DNA from: Tetraselmis striata
Taxonomy: Eukaryota; Chlorophyta; Chlorodendrophyceae; Chlorodendrales; Chlorodendraceae
Assembly: GCA_006384855.1 (NCBI GenBank)
Contig: VCJN01000544.1
Location: forward strand, 124,001-188,000
Reading direction: 5' to 3'
Length of the DNA stretch: 64,000 nt
The stretch's first letter is position 1, and each line of letters starts with the position of its first letter. Under the pieces are notes generated by a model. It did no database searches. It was given only the letters and a program-made list of their open reading frames with translations, and had not been told where the DNA came from. Both the position numbers and the translations under genes were made by a program. Shown in pieces: positions 22,783 through 34,506 of the stretch.

Positions 22783-24318
22783 TTAATTTGCAGTCGGCAC
22801 ACGTGCCGGGTATTTATGCATATGCTCCACAAATTCAGGTGACTTTACAAAGTCCAACCATTTGGGAGTAGCCATAAAATCCTGCAATGCTATTGTCCTT
22901 TTAACATCAAACAAACGATGCCAAACAGGGGCAATAGACTCATCCGCAAAGTGAACAAGAAATTGCATCTGAGTACCACGTAAACCGGGCATGGAACCGA
23001 TCTTAACGCTGGTAATCTTGTCAATCTCATACTCATCATCAGAGTCGTCACCGGTACCAACAACAAGAGGTACATGCGGGCGCAACGGCGCAGTGGGACA
23101 GGGTCTCAAGTTATTAACATGAAATACTGGGTGCCACTTAACACCAGCAGGTAATTTCAGTCGATAACTATGACCGCCAATTTTCTTTACAATAGAAAAT
23201 GGGCCAAGCTGCTTGTCCATCAGCTTTTTGCAAGGCTGACCTTTGACCTTAAGCAGACGGGTATCCACAGATACTCTATCTCCAACATTGAAGATAGGAG
23301 GATTGCGCTGTTGCCTAACACTAGGTCGAACAGTCAATTCATCTTTATGGACAGCCAACACTGACCGAACCAACTCGTGAATCTCCTTCATATCTTGGAT
23401 ACGTTGCTGAGCATCACGAGAGAATGCTATTGTTGGTCTCATACCAAACAATACATCCGGAGGCGTTTCAGGATTGAAACCATACATAACCTCAAATGGT
23501 GCATGCTCAATGCCAAGTGCTTTGTTGGAATTATACGCAAATTCCATCAATGGTAACTGGTCTACCCAGTTTGAACCATCGAAACAACAAAACGCACGAG
23601 CCAACTCAGTGACTATGGCATTAATGCGTTCGGTCAAACCATCTGTTTCAGGATGTTGGCCACTAGACATGTTCAATTTAGTGCCAAGTCTCCGCCACAG
23701 AGTTTGCCAGAATGCAGACAGGAACCGTGGATCTCTATCAGAGACGATCACACGAGGTATTCCATGCAGCCTGAATACTTCCTTCAGAAATAATTCAGCT
23801 GCCTGTCCACCAGTCACGTTGACTGTGGTTGGAATAAAATGTGCTTGCCGGGACAGATGGCAACACACAACCAACATAGTATTATAACCATTACTCTCAG
23901 GTAACTCGGTTATAAAATCCAAACCAACCGTATGCCATGGACGTGGCGGTACTGGTAAGGGCTGTGTTGGTGCAGGTGGCTGCGGACGTGCACGAACACG
24001 CCGGCACACCGAACATTGTTCACAATAGGTTTTCACGTCATGTCGTATGCGTGTCCACCAAAAACGGTCCAAGGCACGTGCCAAGGTGCTTGCATAAGCA
24101 CGGTGACCAACAGAATCATGTAGCTCATACAATATCTTATTGATGATGTCACGATTGGTTGGTATGCAAAGACGTCCATGTCTCCAAAAATAACCATCGT
24201 GCTCTACCACATGACCGGACTGCTTCCACCCCCCCCCATAAGGAGTAGAACGCGTCCTCTGCATATCCAGCCTTAATAAGGTGGAGAATATTGTCATCAA
24301 GGCTAAGTGACGACGCAC
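22783..24318 (-). mobile_element. integrase and chromodomain-like tail of the gypsy element
   Basis: An HHCC zinc-binding motif (HDSVGHRAY...CEQCSVC) is followed by the DDE core (GLDFITELP, VSDRDPRFLS, HPETDGLTERIN). The C-terminal region contains a chromodomain-like run (YEIDKITSVK ... FLVHFADESIAPVWH), which suggests a chromovirus-type element. Confidence 0.85.
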
Positions 24319-26365
24319 TTACAGCCGACAATACCGCAGTACATGGGCGATGTTCACTCACGAGTGATTCAGCCGCGTCCGGCACATCCCCGGTCCAATA
24401 TAAGCCACCGAAACCAATCGGCTTAAAATCCGGTCTACGCGACAACGGATCGGCTTCATTCCATTTGCCCTTTCGGTATGCAAGAGATATGGACCCAACA
24501 AACGGCTGCAAGTCGCGTACATAGCGCACTTGTCGCCGGTTCAACCTTTCTGCCGGTTGCCTGAGCAGATGACGCAGGGTGTCATGATCTGAGACAACAA
24601 GGAATCGACAGCACCCTTCAAGGTAACAACGCCAGTGCTTAATTGATTCACAGACAGCCAAAGCTTCCAAATCATAAGCACTGTAGGTATTACCACGCTC
24701 AGCTGCATTCAGCTTTCGCGCCCAGTAACTCACTGGTTGAGGACCTCCTCCTTGGTCCTGCAGTAGCACTGCAGCAAGCCCTACGTTGGACGCATCTGTC
24801 GCTACGGTGAACGTCGCATCCGCCCCCATGGAAGGAATGGAAAGACACGGAGCGGAAATCAGTCGCAGACGAAGGGTCTCAAAGGCTTCCTGACACGCCG
24901 GTGACCAGTCAACATGAACTGGTTTAGACTTACGCAATAAGTCAGTCAATGGTGCAGTTAAATCACTGAAATGATGAATAAACTTAGAGTAGAAATTGCA
25001 GAATTGTACAAAACTTCTGACTTCACTCTGAGTTTTAGGGACAGGCCAATCCCTAACTGCAGCTACTTTGGCCTCTGAAACAGACAACTTACCATCAGCG
25101 ACGGTATACCCCAAATAATCCATAGATTGCATGCCAAAGAAACATTTCTTTAATTGCAACCTCAGATTATATTCATTCAGTTTCTCAAAAACTAAACGAA
25201 GGTGCTTTATGTGGTCATCATAATTATCTGAATATATACATATATCATCCAGATACACCACCACAAAGTCACGCAAAAATGGTCTCAAGATGTCATTCAT
25301 CATGCGCTGGAAAGTGGCTGGGGCATTGCACAAACCAAATGGCATTGCAGTCCACTCCCATAGACCATCAGGTGTCTGAAACGCTGTCTTGTGGATGTCC
25401 TCCTCTGCAATGGCAACCTGCCAATAACCTGATGCTAAATCCAGATGGGTATAGCAACGGGCATTGCGGAGAGAATCCAACGTTTCATCAATTCGCGGCA
25501 AAGGATACATATCCTTTCGAGTGACCTCGTTCAGCCCACGAAAATCGACACACAACCGAAGGGATCCATCTGCCTTCTTAACAAAAAGAATAGGCGAACC
25601 AAACTCAGATTGACTAGGACGAACAAGTCCAGCGGCAATCGCATCTTTGAGTTGGCGATCCAATTCAGCACGTTCAGCGGGAGACAAACGATTAAGTCTT
25701 TGGCGTTTCATTTTGCCAGTTAACTCAATTTTGTGATCCCATGGCCGATGAACAGGCGGCCTGTTGACTGGACGCAAAATTTCAGGAAACTCGTCATACA
25801 ACAAATGACGAATAGCATCCTTTTGCTCTGGTGTCATAGCATTGTCTAAATGCAGGTCAGGATCATCCTTTATAACCGACATTTCAACGACATAGAATTC
25901 AGCCAAAGAATTATGCTTAGACGCACGAGCAGTTTTGCGCATCAACTTTTGTACCCTAGTGGAAGTAATCATGCTACATGCAGGAGTACGACCCACTATT
26001 ACAACAGGTACATGGGTTCCATCCATTAAAGTCATGATACGTTCCGTACCATACTTAATGGTAACTTGCGCTTCATCAAGCCAAGTTAAACCCAATACAA
26101 TGTCGGAGACTTTGAGCTCACGCAGTATATAAAATACTCGATTCTCAAATACATGTCCTCCAACAGACAGAGACACAACAGTTGTATGGCAACATGAGAC
26201 ACGTTGACCATTAGCCAAACGGACAGGTGTTCTGGCTTTCAACTTTTGTATCTGCAAGTTGTTTCTGCGCACAAAGTCCTCAGATATAAAATCTAAAGAT
26301 GCCGCATTATCAACCAGTGCATCCACAACGGCGTCATCGTTAATTGTCACATTAACTTTCAACAA
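24149..26365 (-). mobile_element. protease, reverse transcriptase and RNase H of the gypsy element
   Basis: Protease-like region around 26032-26365 (VDALVDNAASLDFIS). RT around 25072-25705, with the FGSPILFVKKADGS and VVYLDDICIYS boxes. RNase H around 24442-24925 (FTVATDASNVGLAAVL). The order fits Ty3/gypsy. Confidence 0.9.
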
Positions 26366-26586
26366 TGGCCTGGGGTCATCCCAACGAGTCAAAGAAGCAA
26401 TCTGAGGCAAACTTTGCCTTTGCATACTCCAAAATGATGGATCAGTCACATTGACAGCATCACACTCATTTATAGACTCAGATGCACGTTCACCAATACC
26501 AACGCTAGAATCCGCAACTTTTGCAGAGTCCACGTTAAAACTCACATTTGGACTTGTGACAGTTTTAGGTACAAAGTCATCAGGAA

Positions 26587-27004
26587 AAGCACAGTTAGCA
26601 TCAACTAACCAAATGTTAACCCCATACTTTGGCGGTCTAACATCTTCCTGGACTGTGGCATTTTTATGAGACCACCTGGTGAACAAAGGTGTCTTTGCCG
26701 GGTATTGCTGCAATAGTTTCCAATGCTTTGTCAAAGCACTGAATCTATCAAATGCAGGCAATACAAACACTCCTACAGTATGTTCTTTAGCCCTACTGCG
26801 GCATTGCTCAAAATGCCTCGCAATAGACTCAGTCATATGCCATGGAGGGTGAATAAACACACGTTCATTCGACAAGTCGCGCGATAATATCGAATCTTGT
26901 TCTGAACAGAACGGCAAGTTTCGATGGGTATTCAGACCCTCATTATCCGCACAGCCCTCCAGCGTAAACTGGAACATCTCATGTAAGGGATCGAAGACTC
27001 TATC
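26587..27004 (-). mobile_element. methyltransferase-like PPW segment upstream of protease
   Basis: Between gag and protease lies a ~140-residue segment. It has an FDPLHEMFQFTLEG start, an IHPPW motif and a later VGVFVLP strand. The order resembles the phage-Dam-like domain of DIRS elements (compare NPPWPLLPDLVQK and VVAPRWEGK in the neighbouring DIRS copy). The resemblance is by eye and homology is not proven. Confidence 0.45.
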
Positions 27005-27409
27005 GACCAGTCGCCACTCGGCACTGACTGCAGTCTTTCTAGGCATACGACGCCTCAGAGCCTTTACGCGACGATGAGTCGAAACTTTCCGAGCACCCGT
27101 TACACAGGCTACTGGCAAAGTCGTACCAGACTCGCGTACACTATTCGAGTTCTCATCAGTAGGCGACTCAACATAGTCGTTACTACTCTCAGAGATGACG
27201 ACATCGTCACTCGAACATGTACTCGTCACAGGTATATCGTCATTCAGACGTGCATTAGACAATAATGCGGATACCTCAGGTGCCAATGACATATCGGCAA
27301 CAGTAACTTCGCAGTCATGCGACTCGACAGTTACTGGACAGCATGATGTAACACAAACATCACTTACATCCCTATCTACTGAGCTGTCAGCAGCAGAATA
27401 AGGGCACCC

Positions 27410-29167
27410 CTATTTCATCTTAGGGCAGTCTTTCAGAAGGTGAGCCTCACCACACTTAAAGCATGTTTTAGCAGCCAGATGCTTAGCATACTTCTCAGGC
27501 TCATGCATTTTGACATGATTAAGATAATCTACTATCTTTCTGCCAGGTGTTGTGGTGTTATTACCCTTCTGCTTCCCGTCGCTGGACTTCTGCCTCTTGC
27601 CGTTGTTGGTGTGGCGTCCATTGGCTGCGACAGGTGGAGCATCATCTCCACGGTTGCGTTTGCTCATGTTGGCAGCCTTGGACTTCTTCCTGGAGTCATG
27701 TCCTCCATTGCCATTGCCAGCAGGATGTCCATTGGCCACAGGCTTAGCCGCATTGCCAAGCGCCTTGTTGCTCCCAACCATCGCCGTTGTATACTGCTGT
27801 AGCTCAGCGAGTGTCGATGGTTGTCCAGCTCGCTTCTGGTCAGTCACAAACTTATGGGCAATCTCTTTAAGCTTATTGTGACTCAATGCAGATGCAAACT
27901 TAAGGACCATGAACTCATCAGGAAGGGTTAGTCTGGTCCTTGCTAGGACATCGTTGAAGGTCTGCACAAAGTCCTTATAATCCAAGGGAGAGTCTTGGGG
28001 ACCAGCAGACACCTGCTTGATGCCATCAAGCTCTATGCATGCATCATGCACTATGTCATGCATCAATGGTGAGTCTCTAACTGCCTTCACAAACTCTGCA
28101 GCGTTGGTAGGACGCAGCGAAGGAGGCTTGGAATCAAATCCCTGCCACCAACGCTGGAACTTGCCACTCAGAGTCTGCACGGCATATGCAAGACCAGATG
28201 CAGTTGTGGACTTCAGTCCCACAGTGCCAAGCAGCTCCGGTAGTCCAGTCAGCCATACATCTAGCTTGAGGACATCCTGGCCATCTTGCTTGGGCTGGGT
28301 TTGAGCAGACTTCCTCTGGGACTCAGTTAGTTGTGCATCACGCGTCTCATACCATGGTATGTCAGTGATTGTTATATTGCTGAGGTCAGTTGCCATCGGA
28401 TCTACAACTAGATAACGATGCACAGCATGCCAGATAGGGGACTCACAAGAGTCATACCTAAATGCGAATTGTTGAGGAAGCTCAGGGTATGAACGGTTCA
28501 TCCAGAAACCATTCAACACAGACTTATAAATGGTTGCCCATGAATCACTTACCGCAGTATGAATCATGAACGGAGGGTACCACACAGTCGTCGGCACAGG
28601 CTTGCCTTGACTGTTCAATGCAATGCTCACGGAGTACGAATCCTCAGACTCCGGGTCTAGGGTGATACTCTCAGGGAAGGTGCGCGCGACGTCGGGTAAT
28701 GCAGCGCCGCCATCATCAGCATTTAGTTCTTCACCAGCTGCAACCACCGGTGCTACTAAATGCGACATGACTAAGGCGTGCGATCTCTCTGGTGTGCGCA
28801 TCTCCTTCGCTATCTGCTTCGCCGATAGCTTAGATGCATATAAGAAACAACGCATGCCCTCGATGGTGAGAATGTCAAACAATTCTAAATCATCTTCATC
28901 GACAAGCAAGCCAGTCTCTTCACGCAGTTTGCGCACCGCCGTGCCGCGCACAGACTTGTCAGACGCTATCGACTTTCCGACAGGTAAGAAGAGAGTCGAT
29001 CTAGCGTTCGGTTCAGTCGTCAGAATCACTTGGCGTTCGACCGAGTGACCCTTACCGTAAGTCACCACCACGGCTGCACAAACCTTGGTAGTCGACAGGT
29101 CGACAGAACTTTCCTCGTTGAGCAGCAGCTCTCGGCTCTTGCCAGCAGAATTCATCGACTCGGACAT
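27410..29167 (-). mobile_element. gag of the gypsy element, with Nudix-like N-terminus
   Basis: About 585 residues. Residues ~28-125 (28793-29086) look like a Nudix fold: a hydrophobic strand (AAVVVTYGKG), a G-K-S...RKLREETGLL helix box, then a strand-like FDILTIEGMRCFLYA. A gag-like helical region follows (~300-480) and the C-terminus carries a CCHC zinc knuckle (CFKCGEAHLLKDC, near 27425-27466). A Nudix module in gag is unusual. The Nudix call rests on motif resemblance only. Confidence 0.7.
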
Positions 29168-29246
29168 GTCGAACTGTTCAGTCGAGTTATCTCAGATAAA
29201 GCAGTGGAAGCTAGGATAAGGAGCGCAACAGTCGCTCCGAAACCAG

Positions 29247-29770
29247 TGCGACAGTCTAGGGTGCCTCACGCAGGTCAAGCAGACAAGGCTGTCGTAAACA
29301 CACAGAAGGCAGCAGAGAGAGAAAGAAACAATGGTTACAACGTTGTCACCACCCGCCGCTATTTATGCGTATGGCTAGCTCACAGCTAGCCACCACCAAG
29401 CGGCACGCGCACTGCTAAGCGCGTCACCGTGGAGAGTCGTGCCTTGAAGTGTCGAACAGGAGGTCGTCGCTTAGAGACCTCCGCACATGTAGTTGACACA
29501 TCAGTTTATACACAAGTATACAACTGATGTTACAGAGGCAGGTGCATTATACATATATGCCCGCTACGGGTACGCACATGCGTATTATCCCGTAACTACT
29601 ACTGAACAGTGTACCGGTACCAGTAGGACTCATCTCATGATTCATCATCCACCAGTACTCGTATTGTGGCGCGTGACACACGCGCGCACACATACGATAC
29701 AGCAGGTATTCGTACATGAATGATGCTACGATCATACAGTACCCGTACAGAGTATGCCATTATTGTCACA
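29247..29770 (-). repeat. 5' LTR
   Basis: 524 bp. Its outer end begins TGTGACAATAATGG on the minus strand and its inner end is CTGTCGCA, giving imperfect short inverted ends. It carries the presumed promoter of the element. Confidence 0.95.
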
Positions 29771-29775
29771 TGTGC

Positions 29776-30128
29776 CGTCATGGCGATGAGAAGTTGGGTT
29801 GGACGTCCCACAATTGTCCGGACTGGGACATACCGACTGTGCATTCCGAGCAAGAGACGCAAGGGCGTCGCATGCTGGACCCGGCACCGCCGCAGGACCG
29901 CCAAGGAGCTCGCGGTTTACACCGTCAACCGTCGCACGGACTAGGCCGCTAACGGGAAACCCACCCCGTACCCAAACCCCGTACCTCAAGACCTTCCTTT
30001 CACGGTCGATAGGCGGCTGATGGCTCGTCCTCCGCAGTGCCCTGGCCGGAACCGGTGGTGTGATGCTGGTTCAGCGAGCTACAGCAACTAAGAGGGCGGC
30101 GCTTCTGTTAAGAGCGCGGTCCGCGTAG
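29776..30128. other. flank between gypsy element and SINE
   Basis: The right flank of the LTR element begins in a coding-like stretch (~29776-29950) rich in Cys, His, Arg and Gln. After ~29950 I see no gene. Confidence 0.4.
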
Positions 30129-30143
30129 TATTAGAAGTATGTA
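30129..30143. repeat. SINE target site duplication, left
   Basis: TATTAGAAGTATGTA, matched by TATTAGACGTATGTA at 30395-30409 with one mismatch. Confidence 0.65.
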
Positions 30144-30394
30144 CATCCCTTGGTACATCCCTTGTCCGCTCGGTAGAGCGGTCGTCTCGTGTGCGAGAGA
30201 CCCGGATTCGATTCCTGGCCGATGTATTTCGGCCCGGCGTGTCCCGGGTTTACTCGGTTTATGCATTAGCCCTTCGGGGTTCGAATCAGGCAATGGTCTA
30301 CGGGCTATGCCAGACCTACGACTGCAGTTGGCGCACGAGGTCAAGTGCTGGGGAGGCTTCGGCCGATGTCCCGGGGCGAACTTTACTTTACTTT
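30144..30394 (+). mobile_element. tRNA-derived SINE
   Basis: The head resembles a tRNA gene promoter: an A-box-like CTCGGTAGAGCGG near 30170 and a B-box-like GGATTCGATTCC at 30204-30215. A second B-box-like word (GGTTCGAATC) lies at 30278-30287. The 3' end is a short A/C/T tail, AACTTTACTTTACTTTTA. A 15-bp direct repeat with one mismatch flanks the unit (30129-30143 and 30395-30409), as expected for a target duplication. The head lacks a full tRNA cloverleaf. Confidence 0.68.
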
Positions 30395-30409
30395 TATTAG
30401 ACGTATGTA
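30395..30409. repeat. SINE target site duplication, right
   Basis: TATTAGACGTATGTA, the partner of 30129-30143. Confidence 0.65.
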
Positions 30410-30661
30410 ATTCAAATGCCGACACGACCGGTGTTGTATACTCGTCTTGTACTCTTGACATATATACATACCATAAAACATATTTGCTGGCGGGGTGGGG
30501 GGGGGGGGGGGGGCGTGCGACTACATGATCGACTACGCGTGCGTGTCCTCCACGACCCCCACTTGGAGCAAGGACCCCCGCTAGTGCATCCCGGGAATCG
30601 CGGCGACCGAGGCGGAGCATGCTAAGTTGGCAGCGGACCGGGCGTCTTCCGCCCCAGTGCA

Positions 30662-31044
30662 GGGTGTTCACCGGTACTACGTACCCTTTTGTGGTTGAGG
30701 ACCGCAGCCGTCTCGGGAAGTCCGCTTTGACGGTGGTCTACATCTTTGCGGTGCTGTTGGCTGTGCGCAACTTCCCTGGCGGTCCTTCCACCCCGACCTC
30801 ATGCTTCCTTCGTGGTCAATCCGTTGAGGCACTTCGGAACTTTGTCGCTAGCCAACTTGCCGAGTTCCGCCGTCACCTGTCGCGCACACGGCGGGGGCTG
30901 TTGCAACGGGTCTCGGCTTGTGTGCATGGTACCCTGCTTGGCGGCATTCTCTCTGCCGGTGTGCAGATGGCCAAGTCTGATGCGTGGGCTCGTGCCCATT
31001 CTGCGTCTTCTCATGTTACTGCTTCCACCTCGCAGTCGTTGTAG
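30662..31044 (+). mobile_element. LINE open reading frame tail (truncated)
   Basis: The translation contains TYPFVVEDRSRLGKSALTVV, then a helical Arg-rich stretch (NFVASQLAEFRRHLSRTRRG). It resembles the region downstream of reverse transcriptase in algal non-LTR elements, where a PFV.E..GRLG-type phrase recurs. Only this C-terminal part is present, consistent with 5' truncation. A G17 tract (30497-30513) lies just upstream. Identification is tentative. Confidence 0.4.
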
Positions 31045-31670
31045 AGGACCTTTCTGATTGTCCTTTTTTTGGTGATTTCCTGATATCGCCTTTTGCTGCT
31101 AGCTCGTGTAATTATGAAACATATTTGCACGAGGCACGTGTGAGGATATATTCTATACCCTCACTAGCCCTAATCACCATAGCACAATAGGCGCGTAGCG
31201 CGCGCCCGTCAGAGGACGGGCTGCTTCCGCGCCCTGCCGGCCGCATCGCGCCGCTTGATATATGAGGCACGGCGCCTGACGGCTTGTAATCAGATCATAT
31301 TCAACCATCACCACAGTGGAATAGCACTGTCTCTCACCACCACGCGCATATTCCCTCACATTTGGTGCTTCTACCTACTCGATCGCTTCCCTGTGAGCTC
31401 TTCCAAATCATATATACCATAAGCGCCTGCCGCATTGCGACTGCAGGCGTTGGCAATTACCCCGCCGAAAAACTGTAACGGGCTTCGTCGAAAGCCACCG
31501 CTTCGCAACGATCCTGCCAACAGGCAGCATAGGGTAGTCGAAACTTCTCGACGGCTACCTTCATCGAATCATAACTCCACTCCCTCCGTCAGCGGAAGCC
31601 TACTATACTCGTCGCGCGAGTTCAACGCTGCAAAAGACACTGCGTTAACTCTATACCCATTAACCAGCCA
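31045..31670. other. stretch without a recognised gene
   Basis: GC-moderate sequence with short open frames only. I see nothing I can assign. Confidence 0.4.
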
Positions 31671-33010
31671 ATGGGTCTGCCATTTTACTCCATCATTCGC
31701 ACGATGGTAGCTCAGACGGCGTCTGGGCAACACATTGTAAACCTTGCAGACAAAGGCAAGACACCGGTGGAGATTGCTCCGGTGCGTCAACATAACCCAC
31801 CTGCAGGACAATATGACGGTAGGGCAGGCAAGCGTCCAATTGGAGAGCCAAGGAACAAGTCGCCCAGGCATGAAGCCCCTCCTTCGGTGAGTGGTTGGCT
31901 TGAGTTGGCTCCAACATATGCTGCCGTATCAGGAAAACAACCATATCTGCACTTGAAACCGACCCCGTTGGTGGGACAGGAAAAATTGCATGCCAGCCAT
32001 AACAATACTCTGTTCTTGACTGAAATCCTACAGTTTCTAGACAGAGTGGGACCCACCGTAACGGCACATGCCTATGGCTACATGTCAGAGAGATATGTGC
32101 TTGATTCCATCAACAAACAGTCCCAATACTATACAACGATAGAAACCATGTTTGCCCAGAAGCGAGGTATACATGGTACTGCCTGTGATGACTTTCATCA
32201 ATTCGCAAAGAACATAATATGCTACATCCAAAGTAACAACTGTAGCTATGATCCTCAGGATCTCTCAAGCATATTGGAATTTGGCCTGCAGACCATATTA
32301 TACAAATACTGTAACAATTTGGCCACATTTTTTCCTTTGGGTGCTGCAGTTGATTGGGTACAATGATACTCATCCCAGCACTCCAGAGTATGTCAAACAT
32401 TATTTGATCGGAACAATCCGTAAACATAACGAGCTGAAAATTGAGTTCCAAAGACAGCTCGAAATCCATACTGTAAGCCACCGGACATTAACCATAAGAA
32501 CCATACAGGAAATCATTGACATCATAGATTCGTGGAAGATACTCAGACGAGGTCAAATCCACCCACCGTATTCTAACATACAATACTCTTCCGTCAGGAG
32601 TCTCCCGCGTTGACATGACTACCTAGTCGAGGGTCTGGTCGAGGTTCCAGACCTCCAAGGCAATCTCATACTGCAGACCGGCATGGCCGTGGCGGCCGGA
32701 CTGCTGGCCGGGGTCGCACACTCGCACTCAAAGACAGGCGAACCCCAGAAAACTACGATATAATCCAGACTACCTTTGGATTCATCCTGCCGGTAGACCT
32801 GTTTGCTCATATTGCAATGGGTCTGATCACAATTTCTTGGCTTGCGAATGGAGAGCGCAAGAGGCAAGAGATCCTGCCCAGCCATCAAAGAAACACTATA
32901 ACGATCAAATGCTTAAGCGCCAAGCAGCCTGGAAACGGACACACCTGACCAGGACTGGGCACAAGCATGCCGTGAGGCTTATGATAACCTGAGCATACAT
33001 CTAGGCTTGC
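31671..33010 (+). mobile_element. gag-like fossil with CCHC knuckle
   Basis: A lower-GC stretch with coding-like segments in several frames, ending in a clear CCHC zinc knuckle (CSYCNGSDHNFLAC, near 32801-32842) followed by a basic run. The length and order fit a retroelement gag. It is broken, with several breaks, and no RT is seen nearby. A host nucleic-acid-binding gene is an alternative. Confidence 0.35.
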
Positions 33011-33834
33011 AGCCAGGCTCAGCGCAACTGCTGAACATAGCATTAAGACCAGATATGCTTCCAAAGCGTGATGGTGAAGGTGGCCGTGGTGATGGTCGAG
33101 GCCGCCGAGGCGGCCGACACTGTGAGATTCAGATGTGACATACAGGTGACGAAGCACTACTACTAGCGACTATTATTTATCCGTGAAGGCTGCTGCTGGT
33201 GGCGGCACGTCCATCCAGTTACGTGCGAGTACATCCGGCGTTATTGCCGGCGGGCGATAAATCCTTTTTGTCATCATTCTGGTAGTCGTACCAGCCCGGT
33301 GAAGCGTACATGGCACTGACGTACAAGGTACAAGGTTGTCCGTGTAGTACCGGGTAGTACGCGATATATTTATGACGCCGGTACCGGGGATGTAGTACCC
33401 GGTACCCGGTACCCGGGCACGAACCCTAGTCGTCCTGTGGATAAGTACGACTATTAGTACATGGGAGCGCAAATCGCAGCCGTACGTATTTGGTAACACT
33501 GGGGAATTTGCAGTACTAGTACTGCTGATCGGGCCTGCCAGCCGTCCGATCAAAGGTCATCAGATGGGCGGTTTGGCTGCCATGTTTTGCCAAAGAGTGC
33601 TCACGTTACATAAATATTCGCGAGGGGGAGGGCGGGGGCAGGCAGCGGTTTGCCGAAGAATGATTGAATTACAATATTCGCGACAGCTGCCATCGGGGGA
33701 TGTGGCCCGGGGGGGGGGGGGGGGGGGGGTGCGGGGGCGGGGGGACCACGCCCGCCCCGCCCCCCCCCCGCCCCCCCTCGCCGCCAGCCGCTCCCGCCTG
33801 GGGGGGGGGGGGGGGGGGGTAAAGGGGGCGGGGG
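33011..33834. other. non-coding, GGTACC-rich and G-rich stretch
   Basis: No gene seen. Between 33290 and 33420 there are many overlapping GTACC/GGTACC words. Two G tracts follow (33709-33729 and 33800-33819) with C-rich sequence between them. Confidence 0.5.
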
Positions 33835-34116
33835 CTACTGCTTGTTCTTGTTCTTGCGTGCCCGGGGGACCCTCCGCTTCGACGATCTCGCTGCCTCCGC
33901 CTCCGCCTCCGCCTCCGCCTCCGCCTGCGCCTCCGACTCCGCCTCCGACTCCGCGACCGTCAGTTTCTTACCTCGGCGTTTCTTCACTGGCCTCTTCCGC
34001 TTCTTGTCATCCGTCAGTGTCTTCACCACCCCGGGAGGCTGTGCCGTCGACGACGCCGCCATGAGCTTCCTTACCTTGGCGTCGGGACGCCCCCTGTGCC
34101 CAGACACCCACAACAA
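33835..34116 (-). CDS. hypothetical basic low-complexity ORF
   Basis: The 93-residue frame has a Lys/Arg-rich centre (KKRKRPVKKRRGKK), an alternating Ala/Glu run from a CTCCGC microsatellite, and a basic C-terminus. It has no homology I recognise. It could be the last exon of a nuclear protein or a chance frame over simple sequence. Confidence 0.22.
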   Translation of the reverse strand: MLWVSGHRGRPDAKVRKLMAASSTAQPPGVVKTLTDDKKRKRPVKKRRGKKLTVAESEAESEAQAEAEAEAEAEAARSSKRRVPRARKNKNKQ

Positions 34117-34134
34117 GCCACAATCGTTTCGCCT

Positions 34135-34506
34135 TTAAGCGGCTGAGGATGCGGCCTCCTCGGCCACCACGAGTTGCGCCGCTGGCACTGTGGAAGCCTT
34201 GGCGTTGAGGTGGGCCTTACGGCGCTCCCGGACGAACCTGCGCGCGGCACAAGTTAGCCACGAGTGGGTGCGTGCTAATGCGGAGGATGGAGTGTTTTGT
34301 TGCGCGCCCACCTTGTCACGGGTTTCCTCATGTCTTTCTCGTCCTCCTCGATGCCGGCGGCGCGGACACGCGAGACAACAAGGCTCGCCGCCCACTTTTG
34401 CCCGGGGGGGCGAGGTCGGCCATGGCGCTGTGAGCGGTGAAGGGGGGGGGGGGGGGGGGGCGGGGGGGGGGGGGGGGGGGGGCGGCCGAGGTGGAGAAAC
34501 TAACAC
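34135..34506 (-). CDS. exon-like segment, doubtful
   Basis: The minus frame has a plausible helical run (ARRFVRERRKAHLNAKAS) ending VVAEEAASSAA and a stop. Its upstream part runs into G tracts at 34442-34482, which cannot be coding. At best the last exon of an unrecognised gene. Confidence 0.18.
   Translation of the reverse strand: MLVSPPRPPPPPPPPAPPPPPPSPLTAPWPTSPPRAKVGGEPCCLACPRRRHRGGRERHEETRDKVGAQQNTPSSALARTHSWLTCAARRFVRERRKAHLNAKASTVPAAQLVVAEEAASSAA

Larger units (their letters stand above)
22207..29770 (-). mobile_element. Ty3/gypsy-type LTR retrotransposon
   Basis: A 7.56-kb element on the minus strand, flanked by the 5-bp target duplication TGTGC (22202-22206 and 29771-29775). The 524-bp LTRs start TG and end CA, and differ at about 4 of 524 positions, so the insertion is young. 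A tRNA primer-site-like sequence (TGGTTTCGGAGC) lies just inside the 5' LTR at 29234-29245. A purine-rich tract lies inside the 3' LTR at 22731-22748. Order: gag with Nudix-like segment, methyltransferase-like PPW segment, protease, RT, RNase H, integrase, chromodomain-like tail. It looks nearly whole, with at most one or two breaks. Confidence 0.93.

Noticed and set aside
30160-30235. A functional tRNA gene
   Set aside because: A- and B-box-like words exist, but the D arm is too short and no cloverleaf forms. The target duplication and tail fit a SINE better.
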